DNA of 64,000 nucleotides from Pseudomonas taiwanensis DSM 21245 (GTDB lineage: Bacteria; Pseudomonadota; Gammaproteobacteria; Pseudomonadales; Pseudomonadaceae): assembly GCF_000425785.1 (NCBI RefSeq), contig NZ_KE384452.1, forward strand, positions 218,803 through 282,802, read 5' to 3'. Position numbers and translations under genes: made by a program. The notes under the pieces are model-generated. The model was not told where the DNA came from. It saw nothing but the letters and a program-made list of their open reading frames with translations, and made no database searches. Numbering within the stretch: the first letter of the stretch is position 1; each line of letters begins with the position of its first letter. This document shows, one piece after another, positions 41,367 to 64,000 of this stretch.

Positions 41367-43811
41367 ATGTCGCCCGTCCACAAACCCTTCAGCCTCGCCA
41401 GCCTCGTCATGCGCTGCACCCTGCGCTTCAAGCCTCTGCCTCGCTTCGGCCTGCTCCTTGCACTGCCCATTGCCGCCCAGGTCCAGGCCCAGGAAGCCAG
41501 CTTCGACATCCCGGCCCAGTCACTGGCCAGCGCCTTGCAAACATTCGGTCGCCAGGCCGACATGCAGATCCTGTTCAACCCCGATGACGTCAGCGGACTC
41601 ACCAGCCAGGCGGTGAAACAACGCGCAGAACCGGCCCGCGCCCTGGCCCTGTTGCTGGGCGGCACCGGCATGACCTTCACCCTGCAAGGCAACCCGCAGG
41701 TGATCCTGCTGCGCAAGGGCAACAGCGCTGACCTGGAACTGGCACCGACCAACATCAGTGGCGCGTCCCTGGGCGAGACCACCGAGGGCACCCACGCCTA
41801 CGCTACCGGCCGCTCCAGCACCGCCACCAAGCTGCCGATGTCCCTGCGTGAAACGCCGCAGTCCGTGACCGTCGTCACCCGCCAGCGCATGGACGACCAG
41901 AACATGCTGAACCTCGACGACGTGATGAAGAACGCCACTGGCATCACCATCGTCAAGAACGGCGGCGAGCGTTCGATCTACCAGGCTCGCGGGCAGTCGG
42001 TGGACAACCTGCAGATCGATGGCGTACCGACCAACATCGGCAACGCCTACTCGATGGATGCCCAATCCAAGCCAAACACCGACATCTACGACCGCGTGGA
42101 GATCGTGCGCGGCGCCACTGGCCTGATGGAAGGCGCGGGCAACCCCTCGGCCTCCATCAACCTGATCCGCAAGCGCCCGACTGCCGAGCGTCAGGCCCTG
42201 ATCGAAACCTCGGTCGGTTCCTGGGACAACTACAAGACCATGGTCGATGTGTCCTCGCCACTGAACGAAGCCGGTACCCTGCGTGGCCGCTCGGTGATCT
42301 CGTACAACAATGCCAACAGCTACTTGGACACCGCCCAGAAGGAAAACCAGCTGTTCTACGGCATCCTGGAGGCTGACCTGGACGAGTCGACCGTGGCCAC
42401 CTTCGGCTTCACCTACCAGAAAGAACGCAACTCCGGTTACGACTGGTCGGGCCTGCCGACCAAGGAGAACGGCGAGTTCTACCCAATCTCCCGCTCCACC
42501 TCGCTGACCGGCGACTGGAACCACCTGGACAAGCGCAACACCACCCTGTTCGCCGATGTCCAGCACACCTTCGACAACGGCTGGAAAGGCGTGATCGCCG
42601 TCAACCAGATGTGGGCCAAGTCGGACTTCCTGGGCAACTACACCTTCCCTGGCGGTGGCACCGACCTGTATACCCTCAACCCTCGCCTGTTTCGTTACGA
42701 CGACACCCAGACCAGCATCGACGGCTACTTCACCGGTCCGTTCCAGCTGCTTGGTCGCCAGCATGACCTGATCGTCGGCGGTAACTGGAACAAGGACGAC
42801 TTCGACTACCATGGTGGACGCGATGCCACCTACCGCTACATCGTCGACATGAACAACCTCGGTGCGTTCGACCCGCCAAAGCCGGAAAACCTCAACGTCA
42901 ACCAGTGGAAGTACAACCGTACCCAGGAACAGAAAGGTATTTATGTCGCCAGCCGCTTCAGCCTGACCGACACCACGAAGTTCATTCTCGGCAGCCGCCT
43001 GAGCTGGTACAGCTTCGACACCTTGACCGACACCAATGGCATCCGCGAAGACAGTGACCATGGCCACTTCTCCAAAAGTGGCGAAGTCACGCCATACGCA
43101 GGCCTGATTCAGGAGCTGAACGAAAACTGGTCGGCTTACGCCAGCTATACCGAAATCTTCAAGCCGCAAGACAATCAGGCTGCCGACGGCAGCATGCTCA
43201 AGCCGATGACTGGCAGCAACTACGAGATCGGCCTGAAGGGCGAATTCTTCGACAAGCGCCTGCAGACTTCCATCGCAATCTTCCAGGCTGACCAGACCGG
43301 CCGTGCCGAACTGGTCGCTGAAACCATTTGCCCCGACGGCTGCTACCGCGCCTCCGACAAGGTCCGCAACAAGGGTATCGAGCTTGAGCTCAACGGCGAG
43401 ATCCTGCCGGACTGGAACCTGTCCGCGGGCTACACCTACACCCAGTCCAAGTACATCGGCGGCGAGCAGAAGGGCGAAGACTTCAACACCGCCTCGCCAC
43501 GTCACCTGTTCAAGCTGGCCACCGACTACCGCCTGCCAGGCGCGCTCAACCACCTGCGTGTGGGCGGCAGCTTCTATGCGCAGAGCAAGATGACCCAGAC
43601 CGAGGTCGGCGAGACCTACAAGATCCAGCAGGACGCCTACCACCTGACCAACTTGCACGCGATCTACGAGATCAACAAGAACCTCGAAGTCCAGTACAAC
43701 CTGGATAACGTATTCGACAAGAAGTACTACCAGACCCTCGGTAACCCGAACTACTGGAACTTCTACGGCGAACCGCGCAACTTCAACCTGGCACTGCGCG
43801 CCAAGTTCTGA
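41367..43811 (+). CDS. fpvA: TonB-dependent ferripyoverdine receptor
   Basis: FpvA imports Fe(III)-pyoverdine across the outer membrane. The 814-aa protein has a signal peptide ending near residue 41 (IAAQVQA, then QEASFDIPAQ). A secretin/TonB N-terminal signalling domain follows (residues about 45-125: SLASALQTFGRQADMQILFN, AEPARALALLLGGTGMTFTL), as in receptors that signal to an anti-sigma factor. The plug starts at about 150 (KLPMSLRETPQSVTVVTRQR), and the beta-barrel ends in the C-terminal strand FYGEPRNFNLALRAKF with the terminal Phe. A later Met (residue 15) could also serve as start. No strong Shine-Dalgarno is visible. It is followed by convergent hairpins. Confidence 0.95.
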   Translation: MSPVHKPFSLASLVMRCTLRFKPLPRFGLLLALPIAAQVQAQEASFDIPAQSLASALQTFGRQADMQILFNPDDVSGLTSQAVKQRAEPARALALLLGGTGMTFTLQGNPQVILLRKGNSADLELAPTNISGASLGETTEGTHAYATGRSSTATKLPMSLRETPQSVTVVTRQRMDDQNMLNLDDVMKNATGITIVKNGGERSIYQARGQSVDNLQIDGVPTNIGNAYSMDAQSKPNTDIYDRVEIVRGATGLMEGAGNPSASINLIRKRPTAERQALIETSVGSWDNYKTMVDVSSPLNEAGTLRGRSVISYNNANSYLDTAQKENQLFYGILEADLDESTVATFGFTYQKERNSGYDWSGLPTKENGEFYPISRSTSLTGDWNHLDKRNTTLFADVQHTFDNGWKGVIAVNQMWAKSDFLGNYTFPGGGTDLYTLNPRLFRYDDTQTSIDGYFTGPFQLLGRQHDLIVGGNWNKDDFDYHGGRDATYRYIVDMNNLGAFDPPKPENLNVNQWKYNRTQEQKGIYVASRFSLTDTTKFILGSRLSWYSFDTLTDTNGIREDSDHGHFSKSGEVTPYAGLIQELNENWSAYASYTEIFKPQDNQAADGSMLKPMTGSNYEIGLKGEFFDKRLQTSIAIFQADQTGRAELVAETICPDGCYRASDKVRNKGIELELNGEILPDWNLSAGYTYTQSKYIGGEQKGEDFNTASPRHLFKLATDYRLPGALNHLRVGGSFYAQSKMTQTEVGETYKIQQDAYHLTNLHAIYEINKNLEVQYNLDNVFDKKYYQTLGNPNYWNFYGEPRNFNLALRAKF

Positions 43812-43830
43812 TCAACGCTTGAACCCTTCG

Positions 43831-43847
43831 GGGCCGCCCTGCGGCCC
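43831..43847. terminator. First hairpin between fpvA and the hydrolase gene
   Basis: GGGCCGC, a CCT loop and GCGGCCC form a 7-bp stem 20 bp past the fpvA stop codon. It is GC-only without a T-run. Words of this type are common intergenic repeats in P. putida (from memory). Confidence 0.5.
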
Positions 43848-43868
43848 ATCGCAGGCTTGGCCAGCGAT

Positions 43869-43888
43869 GGGCTGCAAAGCAGCCCTCT
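43869..43888. terminator. Second hairpin between fpvA and the hydrolase gene
   Basis: GGGCTGC (43869-43875), an AAA loop and GCAGCCC (43879-43885) are followed by TCTT. It lies just before the convergent hydrolase stop codon. It has the same word as the opmQ terminator. Confidence 0.65.
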
Positions 43889-43894
43889 TGAACC

Positions 43895-44848
43895 TTAACC
43901 GACATGCATCAACCGCCGCTGCAACGCCTCGGCGATCACCTCCAGCGCCTCCTGCGCTTCGTCCACCAATGCATCCATGCGCATGAAGTCATGGGTCATG
44001 CCTTCGTACACCCGCTCCTGCACCTCGACTCCCGCTGCGCGCAGGTGCGCGGCATAGGCGCGGCCTTCATCGAACAGCGGGTCGCATTCGGCGAGCAACA
44101 GCAACGCCGGCACGCGCAGCCGCTCAGGTGCTTCCAGTAGCGGCGAGAAGCGTGGGTCGAAGCGGTCGTCGGCGCTGCGCTGGTACTGCTGGTAGAACCA
44201 CTCCAACGTGTCGGCCTCCAGCAAGTGGCCAGTGGCGTAGCGTTGAACCGAAGCGTGCCAGCGGCTGGCATCGGTGACCGGGTAGATCATCACCTGCAGG
44301 CATGGCGCCACCGGCGCGTGATTGGCCACCACCGCCGCCAGGCTGCCTCCGACACTGTCACCGGCGATGGCCAGGCGCTCCCCGTCGATGCCGATACTGG
44401 CGCCCTGGTCCAGCAACCAGTGCCAGGCATCCAATGCGTCGTGCACCGCGGTTGGAAAACGCCACTGCGGCGCCAGCCGGTAGGCCACCGACAGCACCAC
44501 GCACCCGGACAGCGCTGCCAGGATGCGGCACAGGGCATCGTGGGAGTCCAGGCTGCCGACCACGTAGCCACCACCATGGAAATACAACACTCCAGGCTGC
44601 AGGCGCTCACGGTCGATGCCGTGGGCACTGTACAACCGCGCGTGCAGCGGTGTGCCGTCGCGGGCGGGAATCTGCAACGCCTCGATGTGCTCAAGGTCGT
44701 CGCCGCCCGTACTCATCAACAATGACGATTGGTCGAACGCTTCGCGGGCTTGTTCAGGGCTGGCAGCGTGCATCGCCAACGTCTTGCCTTCGGCGCGGCC
44801 GGCTTCGACCAGCTGCAGGTAGGCAGCGATATCAGGGTTCAGGGACAT
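43895..44848 (-). CDS. HSL-family alpha/beta hydrolase (esterase/lipase) next to the NRPS genes
   Basis: This is a 317-aa hydrolase of the hormone-sensitive-lipase family. The start is the ATG at 44848 (MSLNPDIAAYLQLVEAGRAE), preceded by GGAG at 7 nt. The frame is open another 27 nt. The oxyanion motif is YFHGGGYVVGS near residue 87, the nucleophile Ser is in IAGDSVGGSLA near 160, the Asp in AECDPLFDEG near 255 and the His in GMTHDFM near 288. It begins 62 bp after the end of the last NRPS gene on the same strand and faces fpvA, so it is probably the tail of the NRPS operon. Its job is not established; it might release or edit pyoverdine intermediates, or hydrolyse unrelated esters. Confidence 0.88.
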   Translation of the reverse strand: MSLNPDIAAYLQLVEAGRAEGKTLAMHAASPEQAREAFDQSSLLMSTGGDDLEHIEALQIPARDGTPLHARLYSAHGIDRERLQPGVLYFHGGGYVVGSLDSHDALCRILAALSGCVVLSVAYRLAPQWRFPTAVHDALDAWHWLLDQGASIGIDGERLAIAGDSVGGSLAAVVANHAPVAPCLQVMIYPVTDASRWHASVQRYATGHLLEADTLEWFYQQYQRSADDRFDPRFSPLLEAPERLRVPALLLLAECDPLFDEGRAYAAHLRAAGVEVQERVYEGMTHDFMRMDALVDEAQEALEVIAEALQRRLMHVG

Positions 44849-44910
44849 GGGAATGCTCCAGGCCGGTCGGCGCAAGGCACGACCGGCGGTTGAGAGGAAA
44901 AAGGAAAGGG

Positions 44911-56747
<11,837 letters not shown>

Positions 56748-56751
<4 letters not shown>

Positions 56752-59700
56752 GCTTCATCCACCTCATCCAGCAAACTTTCCAGTCGATTCAAACGGTCCG
56801 CATCCAGTACGCCAGCGGGCGGCTCCAGGTGATCGACGAATTCATTGAGTACCGGGAACTGGAACATCAACTGCGGTGCGGCGCTGATGCCCAGCTCCAG
56901 TTGCAGGCGCGACAGCACGCCCATGACCAAAAGCGAATGGCCGCCCAGTTCGAAGAAGTTGTCGCCCAGCCCTACCCGCTCGACCTTGAGCACGTCTTGC
57001 CAGATCTGCGCGACCTGTTCCTGCAGCGGGGTCTGTGGCGCCAGGTACGCCTCGTGGGCGGCGTCCAGATCCGGGGCTGGCAGGGCCTGGCGGTCGAGCT
57101 TGCCGTTGGCGGTCAGCGGCAAGGCCGCAAGGTTGACCACATGGGCCGGGATCATGTGTTCGGGCAGGTACCGACGCAGGTAAGCCTGCACGTGCTCGCG
57201 CAGCCCGCCGGCCTCTGCCGACGCCACCACGTAGGCCACCAGTTGCTGGCCCTGCTGGGTGTCGCGGGCGACCACGGCGGCATCGAGCAACTGCGCCATC
57301 CCGCGCAGGCAGGCGGCGACTTCAGCGGGTTCGACCCGGTAACCGCGGATCTTCAGCTGATCGTCGGTACGGCCAAGGGTATGGATAGCGCCGTGGTAGA
57401 CACGCACTCGGTCGCCGGTGCGGTAAAGCCGCTCGCCCTGGCGAGCCTGCGGGTCGGGGACGAAGCGTTCGGCGGTCAGCCCGGGTCGCCCCAGGTAACC
57501 GCGGGCCAGGCTTGGCCCGCCTACGTACAACTCGCCATGCACCCCTTCGGCCACTGCATTGAGCTCAGCATCCAGCAGTTGCAGGCGCACGTTGAACAGC
57601 GGGCGCCCCAACGGCACGGGCTGCTGGTGCGCAGCGGCCGGCAGTTCCATGGCAAGCACACCGATGGTGGTTTCGCTAGGGCCGTAGTGGTTGACCACCC
57701 GGCACGCTGGCGCCAGTTGCCGAACCTGGGCAATCAACTCGACACTGCTGGCTTCGCCTCCCAGCACCAGGCAGCGACGCGGCAGCACCGTGCCCGGCTC
57801 TGCCACCTTGAGCAACGATTGCAGGTGCGAAGGCACCAGCTTGATCAAGTCGATCGCTTCGCGACTCATGTAGTGCGCCATGCCCTGCGGGTCCATGGCC
57901 AGTTGCTCGTCGAGCAGGTGCAGGCTGCGGCCGCTGCACAGGGCCGCGAACAAGGTGGTGTAGCCCAGGTCGGCGGCCAGGGTGGAGGCCAGCGCCATGT
58001 GCTCCACCTCTTCCAGTGGCAGCACCGCCAGCGCCGAAACCAGGTAGTCGGCCAGCGCCCCCTGACTGACCAGCACACCTTTGGGGCGACCGGTGGAGCC
58101 TGAAGTGAAGATCACGTAGGCAGCCATGTCGGCATCACGCGGCACGGCTCTCGGTGAACTGCCCTGGGGCAACTGGGCTATCTGTTCGAAGGCAAGGCTG
58201 CGCAGGGCGGGCAAGGTGGCGTGTTCAGCCAACCATGCGGCAGGGCCCAGCAACAGACACGCCTGGCTGTCCTCAAGCATTTGCCCGGTACGCGCAGGTT
58301 GTGCCCGCATGTCCAGCGGCAGGAATGCGGCACCGGCCTTGAATGCCGCCAGCAGGCCGACCACGAAGTGCGCCGAGCGCTCGGCGGCAATCGCCACCAC
58401 GGTTTCCGGGCCGACACCGTTGGCTTGCAGGTACACGGCCAGGTCGCCGGCGCGCTGGTCGAGTTCGCCGTAGCTCAGGCGCTGCGCGCCCCACACCAGC
58501 GCGACCCTGGACGGATTGGCCCGTGCCTGCGCTTCGAACCGCTGCACGACCTGAAGCGCCTGGCTGTCTGCGCGCACCTCGCCCTGGCACAGGGTGGCCA
58601 GCGAGCGACGCGACGCCTCGCTGCCCAGCTGCACCGCGCCGACCGGCTGGGCAGCGTCGGCCACCATCGCCTGCAACAGGCGGTGCCAATCGTCCAACAG
58701 GCGCTCGGCGGTGTCACTGTCGAACTGGTCGGCAGCATATACCAGGGTGGCGATCACGCCTTCAGGGGTTTCGACAGTTTCAAGGTTGAGGTCGAACTTG
58801 GCCTCCTGAACGTCGGCGGCCAAGGGTTCGATGTTCAAGCCATCGACCACCGGGACCTGCGCCTGGGTGGCCTGGGCGCGATGGTTGAACAGCACCTGGA
58901 ACAACGGGGTATGGCTCAGGCTGCGCTCAGGCTGCAGGGCTTCGACCAGTTGCTCGAACGGCAGGTCCTGGTGGTCCTGGGCCTGCAAGGTGGTCTGGCG
59001 TACCTGCTCGATCAGTTGCCCGAGAGGCAGGCGGCCTTCGACATGGGCACGCATGACCAAGGTGTTGATGAACACGCCGAGCAGGCCTTCGGTTTCCTGG
59101 CGGTTACGGTTGGCCACCGGCACACCGACGCGGATATCGTCCTGGCCGCTGTAGCGGTGCAGCAGCGCCTGGAACCCGGCGAGCAAGACCATGAACACCG
59201 TCGCCTGATGGCGCTGGGCAAGCTGGCGCAGGCCTTCGCACAACGGTGCCTCCAGTCGCAGTTCACGCTGGCCGCCACGCAGGCTCGGCTGCGCCGGGCG
59301 AGCACGGTCGCCCGGCAGTTGCAGCACGGGTTGGCGCTCACCCAGTTGTGAACGCCAGTACTGCAACTGCCGCTCGCGCTCGCCACCCTCCATGCGGTGG
59401 CGCTGCCATAGGGCGTAGTCGACGTACTGGATCGGCAAGGCGGCAAAGCCTGGATCACGGCCTTGGACCTCGGCGGCGTAGCTGCGCACCAATTCATCGA
59501 CCATCACCTGCATCGACCAGCCATCGGACACGATGTGGTGCTGGGTCAGCACCAGCAGGTGGTCCTGCGCGCCCAGCGGCAACAGCGCCACGCGCAGCAA
59601 CGGCCCACTGACCAGGTCGAACGGCTGGCGCACCTGCTCGTCGATGAAGCGGCTGATTTGCACACTATCATCGACCTGGGCGCGGGCATGGACCTGAAGC

Positions 59701-62700
59701 TGCACGGGCAGCGTGGCATGCACCACCTGATGCACGCCGTCGGCGTCATGGGCGAAGGTGGTCCGCAGCGGCTCGTGGCGGGCGACCAGCGTGTCGAAAC
59801 TGGCACGCAAGGCCGGGATGTTCAATGTACCGCGCAGACGCAGGGCACGCGGTAAGTGGTAGGCGGCACTGTAAGGCTGCATCTGCCAGAGGAACCACAG
59901 ACGCTCCTGGGCATACGACAACGGCAACGCGCCTTCGCGCGGTGCACGGGTGATTGCGGGGCCGCCCCTGGTCTGCAAGGCGTCGAGCATGGCGGCCTGG
60001 GCTTGCAAGGTGCTGGTTTCGAAGACCTGGCGCAGGCTTGCCTCGCGGCCCAGTTCGTCACGGATGCGCGACACCAGCTGCGTGACCAGCAGCGAGTGCC
60101 CGCCAAGATCGAAAAAGTTGTCGTGCAGGCCGACCCGCTCGAGCTTGAGCAAGGTTTGCCAGATCACAGCCAACTGCTGCTCCAGCGCGGTACGCGGCGC
60201 CACATAGTCCTGTTGCGATTGGCTGGCGTCCGGTTCAGGCAGCGCCTTGCGGTCCAGTTTACCGTTTGGGGTCAGCGGCATGGCCGCCACGAACATCACT
60301 TGCGCCGGCACCATGTACGCCGGCAACTGCGCCTTGAGCTGGCCTTTGAGCTGCTCGCGAACGGTGTTTTGGGTGATGCTGTCGGCGTCGACCAATGCGG
60401 TATCGTGCACCACGACATAACCCACCAACTGATCGCCGCCGATACCAGGCTGGGCGAGCACCGCTGCCTCGCGCACCGCCTCGCAGGCCAGCAAGGCCGA
60501 TTCGATCTCGCCCAGTTCGATGCGAAAACCGCGAATTTTCACTTGGTGGTCGGCACGACCGATGTACTCGTACTCACCGGCAGCACTCACCCGCGCCATG
60601 TCCCCAGTACGGTACAACCGCTCGCCCTGGTTGGAGAACGGGTTGGGCAGGAAGCGCTCGGCCGTGAGCGAGGCGCGATGCAGATAACCACGGGCCAGGC
60701 CCTGGCCACCGATCATCAACTCACCCGCCACACCCGCGGGTACCGGGCTGAAGTCGGCACCGACCACGTACAGCTGGGTGTTACCGATCGGCTGACCGAG
60801 CAGCGGCCGTGGGTGCTCGGCGTCCAGCCGGTAGCGGGCCGACCAGATGGTGGTCTCGGTCGGTCCATAGAGGTTCCATACCGGGCCGATGGCTTCGAGC
60901 ATGCGCGCAGCCAACGCTGGCGACAGGGCTTCCCCCCCACACAGGCACTTGCAGCCCTGAAGCGCCTGAGTGTCGCCATGGTCGAGCAACATGCGCCAGG
61001 TCGAGGGCGTGGCCTGCAGGGCCGTCACCGACCAGCGCCGGGCAAGCGCCAATGCAGCGGCCGGGTCTTGGGCGATGTCCTGGCCGGCCAGCACCACCTG
61101 GGCGCCACGGGTCAACGGCAGGTACAGCTCCAGGCCAAAGATATCGAACGAGAAGGTCGTCAGTGACAGCATCCGGTCACCCGCCTCCAGGCCAGGTTGC
61201 TGCGCCATGCTGGCGACGAAGTTGGCCAAGGCCTGGTGACTGACCACCACGCCCTTGGGGTTGCCGGTAGAGCCGGAGGTATAGATCACGTAGGCCGCCG
61301 ATTCGGCAGGCGGGAGCAGTGGCGGGTCATCCTGTGCCAGCGTTGCCTCGGGCAGTCGGTCCAGGCACAGCAACTGCGGGCCACGGCCCTCGAAGCGGGG
61401 GGCCAGGGCCTGGTGGGTCAGTAATAGGCCCATGCCGCTGGCGTCGATCATGTAGTCCAGGCGCGCCTGCGGGTAGGTCGGGTCCAGTGGAATGTAAGCC
61501 CCCCCTGCCTTGAGAATCGCCAGCAGGCCCACCACCAGGTCCAAACCGCGCTCAACCGACAGGCCTACCCTCACCTCGGGCCCCACACCCAGCGCGATCA
61601 GGCGGTGGGCCAACTGGTTGGCGCGCCGGTTGAGTGCTGCATAGCTCAGCAGGTTATCGTCGAACGCCAGCGCCGGTGCATCCGGGGTACGCACCGCCTG
61701 CGCCGCGAACAGTTGGTGTACCGTCAGTGGCGGCACGGCCAGGGCGGTAGCGTTGTTGCCATCGATCAACCGTTGCAGGTCGTGGGCATCGAACAGCGGC
61801 AAGGCATCGACCCGCGCCGAGGCGTCGGCCAGCAGTCCGTGCAGCAGGTTCTGCCAATGGCGGCCCAGGCGCTCTACCGTGGTGCGGGTGAACAGGTCGC
61901 TGGCAAACACCAGCGAGGCACCTAGGCCCTCAGGCGTTTCGACGGTTTCCAGGGTCAGGTCGAACTGGGCGGTCTGCTGGCGGGCCTCGAAGTTGCTCAC
62001 CTCAAGGCCAGGCAAGCGGGTGACCGATGCCGGGTCGAGGTCCTCGCCGCGGTGGTTGTGCATGACCTGGAACAGCGGGCTGTGGCTCATGCTGCGTTGC
62101 GGCTGCAGCAGTTCGACCAGTTGTTCGAACGGCAGGTCCTGGTATTGCTGGGCCTGCTGGGTCGCTTGGCGCACCTGGGCCAGCAGCTCGGTGAACGGCC
62201 GGCTGCCATCGACCTGCGCACGCAGCACCTGGGTATTGACGAAAAAGCCGATCAGGCGCTCGACCTCGGGCCGGTTGCGCCCGGCCACCGGCACCCCGAC
62301 CCGCACGTCCTGCTGGCCACTATAGCGGTACAGCAGGGCCTGGAAGGCAGCCAGCAGCAAGGTATAAAGGGTGACGCCTTCGCGCCGGGCCAGCGCCTTG
62401 AGGCCCTGGGTCAGCGCCATGGACAGCCGGAAATCCACGCGGTCGCCACGATAGCTTAGGGCCTGGGGCCGTGGGAAGTCGGTGGGCAGCTCCAGCACCG
62501 GCTGCTGACCGCCGAGTTGTCGCTGCCAATAGGCCTGCTGGCGGTCGCGTTCGCCGGCATCCATCCAGCTACGCTGCCACAGGGCGTAGTCGGCGTACTG
62601 CACCGGCAGAGGCGCTAGTACCGCCGGAGTACCCGTCACCCGGGCGCGGTACAGCGTGATCAGCTCGTCGATCATGATGCGCATCGACCAGCCATCGGAA

Positions 62701-63221
62701 ACGATATGGTGTTGGACCAGCGACAACACATGCTGCTGGTCATCCACGCGCAGCAATTTCACCCGCAGCAGTGGCCCCTGGCGCAGGTCGAAGGGCTGCT
62801 GGCCGTGAGCCTCGACCAGTTCGGCCACACCTGCCGGGTCAACCACCGTCTGCTGCTCGACCAGGATGCGGGCGTGGGCATCGACCAACTGCACGGCCTG
62901 CCCGTCGACCTCGGTGAACCGGGTGCGCAGCGATTCGTGACGAGCGACCAGTTCGTCGAAGGCAGCCTGCAAGGCATCACCATCCAGCGCACCTTGCAGA
63001 CGCAGCACCGACGACATGGTGTAGGCGCTGCCCTGCGGGTCCAACTGCCAGAGAAACCACAGACGTTCCTGCGCATAGGACAAAAGCAGTGGCTGGGAGG
63101 CATCACGCTTGAAGATCGGCGCTATGCCGAACAGATTGATCCCTTTCTTCCCAAGCATCACGGCGAGGGCTTTCCTCTCGGTCAAGGACAGCCCTTCCAC
63201 CGACTCGATCAACTTTTGCAC
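56748..63221 (-). CDS. Pyoverdine NRPS, middle subunit: C-A-T / C-A-T
   Basis: This is a 2157-aa synthetase with two modules and no epimerase or thioesterase. The start chosen is the GTG at 63221 (VQKLIESVEGLSLTERKALA), because GGGGG lies at 6-nt spacing; a TTG at 63227 adjoins it directly. Domains: C1 (45-470, HHIVSDGWS near 170), A1 (500-990), T1 (near 1040, LGGHSLL), C2 (1090-1520, HHIVSDGWS near 1227), A2 (1550-2040), T2 (near 2092, LGGHSLL). Both C domains have the SYAQERLWFLW opening typical for L-configured donors. Pocket codes by eye are A1 DILQLGLIWK (Gly) and A2 DLTKVGHIGK (Asp, perhaps later beta-hydroxylated). It hands its product to the next synthetase, whose start overlaps its stop. 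Confidence 0.95.
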
Positions 63222-63235
63222 GCGCAACCCCCAAA

Positions 63236-64000
63236 CTAGGAAATCAGACTTTCAAGCTCTTGTGCTGATAGACGTTTGAGGGCCTCCAAGGATTTAGCCA
63301 ACTCGTCTTCGACGGGCTGGACGTCTGTTTGCAACTGCTTCACCTGCTCGGCGAACTGCTCGAGGCTGTCACTCTGGAACAGGACCTTGAGTGGCACGTC
63401 GAGCCCCAGCTGCTGGCGGATCTGCATCAACATCTGGGTCGCCAGCAGCGAATGGCCGCCGAGGTCGAAGAAGTTGTCGTACAGGCCGACCCGTTCGAGC
63501 TTGAGCAGGGTCTGCCAGACCTGCGCCAACTGTTCCTGCAAGGGGGTCTGCGGCGCCACATAGGCCTGTTGGCGCGGGCTGCTGTCGGGTGTCGGCAAGG
63601 CCTTGCGGTCGAGCTTGCCGTTGGGGCTCAGCGGCAGGCTGGTCAGCAGCACCAGGTACGTGGGCACCATGTAGTCAGGCAGCAGACTGCGCAGACGCGC
63701 CTTGAGCTGCTCGCCCAACTGCGGCGAATCTGGCTGGTGCGCCACCACATAGGCGGCCAGCTGCGTGTCAGCACCGCTGCCGACCGCCAGCACCGCCGCT
63801 TCGCGGACTTCGTCCTGCTCCAGCAGGCGTGCTTCGATCTCGCCCAGCTCGATCCGCAAACCGCGAATCTTCACCTGGTGGTCGATGCGCCCCCTGTACT
63901 CGATCACCCCGTCGGCGCGCTGGCGGGCCAGGTCGCCGGTGCGGTACAGGCGCTGGCCGGTGCCGAACGGGCTGGCGACGAAGCGCTCGGCGGTCAGCCC
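63236..64000 (-). CDS. NRPS, C-terminal end of the next upstream subunit (partial)
   Basis: The frame is open to the window edge; the gene continues upstream. Visible are the end of an adenylation domain (from GLTAERFVASPFGTGQRLYR, through the A7-A10 motifs YRTGDLARQRADGVIEY, DHQVKIRGLRIELGEIE and NGKLDRKALPTP), a carrier domain (YDNFFDLGGHSLLATQM, Ser near residue 190 of the visible part), and a helical C-terminus (DELAKSLEALKRLSAQELES) that may dock to the next subunit. The specificity pocket lies outside the window, so its amino acid is unknown. It ends 14 bp before the GTG of the middle subunit. From the order it would supply the residue before Gly. Confidence 0.9.
   Translation of the reverse strand, partial: GLTAERFVASPFGTGQRLYRTGDLARQRADGVIEYRGRIDHQVKIRGLRIELGEIEARLLEQDEVREAAVLAVGSGADTQLAAYVVAHQPDSPQLGEQLKARLRSLLPDYMVPTYLVLLTSLPLSPNGKLDRKALPTPDSSPRQQAYVAPQTPLQEQLAQVWQTLLKLERVGLYDNFFDLGGHSLLATQMLMQIRQQLGLDVPLKVLFQSDSLEQFAEQVKQLQTDVQPVEDELAKSLEALKRLSAQELESLIS

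Overview
This 64 kb window is a chromosomal segment of a fluorescent Pseudomonas, most likely of the P. putida group. The DNA is GC-rich and almost fully coding. The sdhCDAB-sucAB-lpdG-sucCD block lies divergent from gltA. About 14 kb further on is a pyoverdine locus in the order pvdR-pvdT-opmQ / pvdP / pvdM-pvdN-pvdO / pvdE / fpvA / NRPS genes. From memory this is the order in P. putida KT2440, and the pvd part resembles P. aeruginosa PAO1. No database search was run.

Region 1 (1-15.3 kb) is core metabolism. It holds the end of a DUF599 membrane protein and a BrnQ-type branched-chain amino acid transporter. On the minus strand follow succinate dehydrogenase (sdhCDAB), 2-oxoglutarate dehydrogenase (sucA, sucB, lpdG) and succinyl-CoA ligase (sucCD), all facing away from gltA (citrate synthase). 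Clear sigma70-type promoters for sdhC and gltA lie in the 352-bp divergent spacer.

Region 2 (15.3-29.3 kb) holds mixed functions. These are a secreted START-domain protein, a small YkgJ-type cysteine-cluster protein, a Lys/Ala-rich exported protein, a MocR/GntR regulator, and a three-gene set (periplasmic binding protein, DUF4398 lipoprotein, OmpA-like lipoprotein). Next come etfBA and the divergent ETF-ubiquinone oxidoreductase gene, whose promoter carries a PsrA-like palindrome. The rest is an unusual 558-aa protein with lectin/PLAT-like segments, a decayed MqsA-type antitoxin remnant, an MHS-family transporter, a receiver-like protein without the phospho-acceptor Asp, and a FecI/FpvI-type ECF sigma factor.

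Region 3 (29.3-64 kb) is the pyoverdine siderophore locus. It encodes the PvdRT-OpmQ efflux pump, the periplasmic maturation enzymes PvdP, PvdM, PvdN and PvdO, the inner-membrane exporter PvdE and the receptor FpvA. Three nonribosomal peptide synthetase genes on the minus strand follow, the most upstream one cut by the window edge. Four sites match the PvdS promoter pattern TAAAT-N16-CGT exactly, in front of pvdR, pvdP, pvdM and pvdE. Reading the adenylation-domain pockets by eye gives a C-terminal peptide of ...-Gly-Asp(or OH-Asp)-D-X-Ser-X ending in a thioesterase. X is the same basic, probably ornithine-derived residue in both positions. Relative to PAO1, pvdF and fpvR are absent from their usual places.

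The sequence looks like a standard locus with strain-specific peptide chemistry. The least explained parts are the 558-aa lectin/PLAT-like protein, the second PsrA-like site at about 16.35 kb, and the Ser module's GGDS carrier and SPMQ-type condensation domain without an epimerase.
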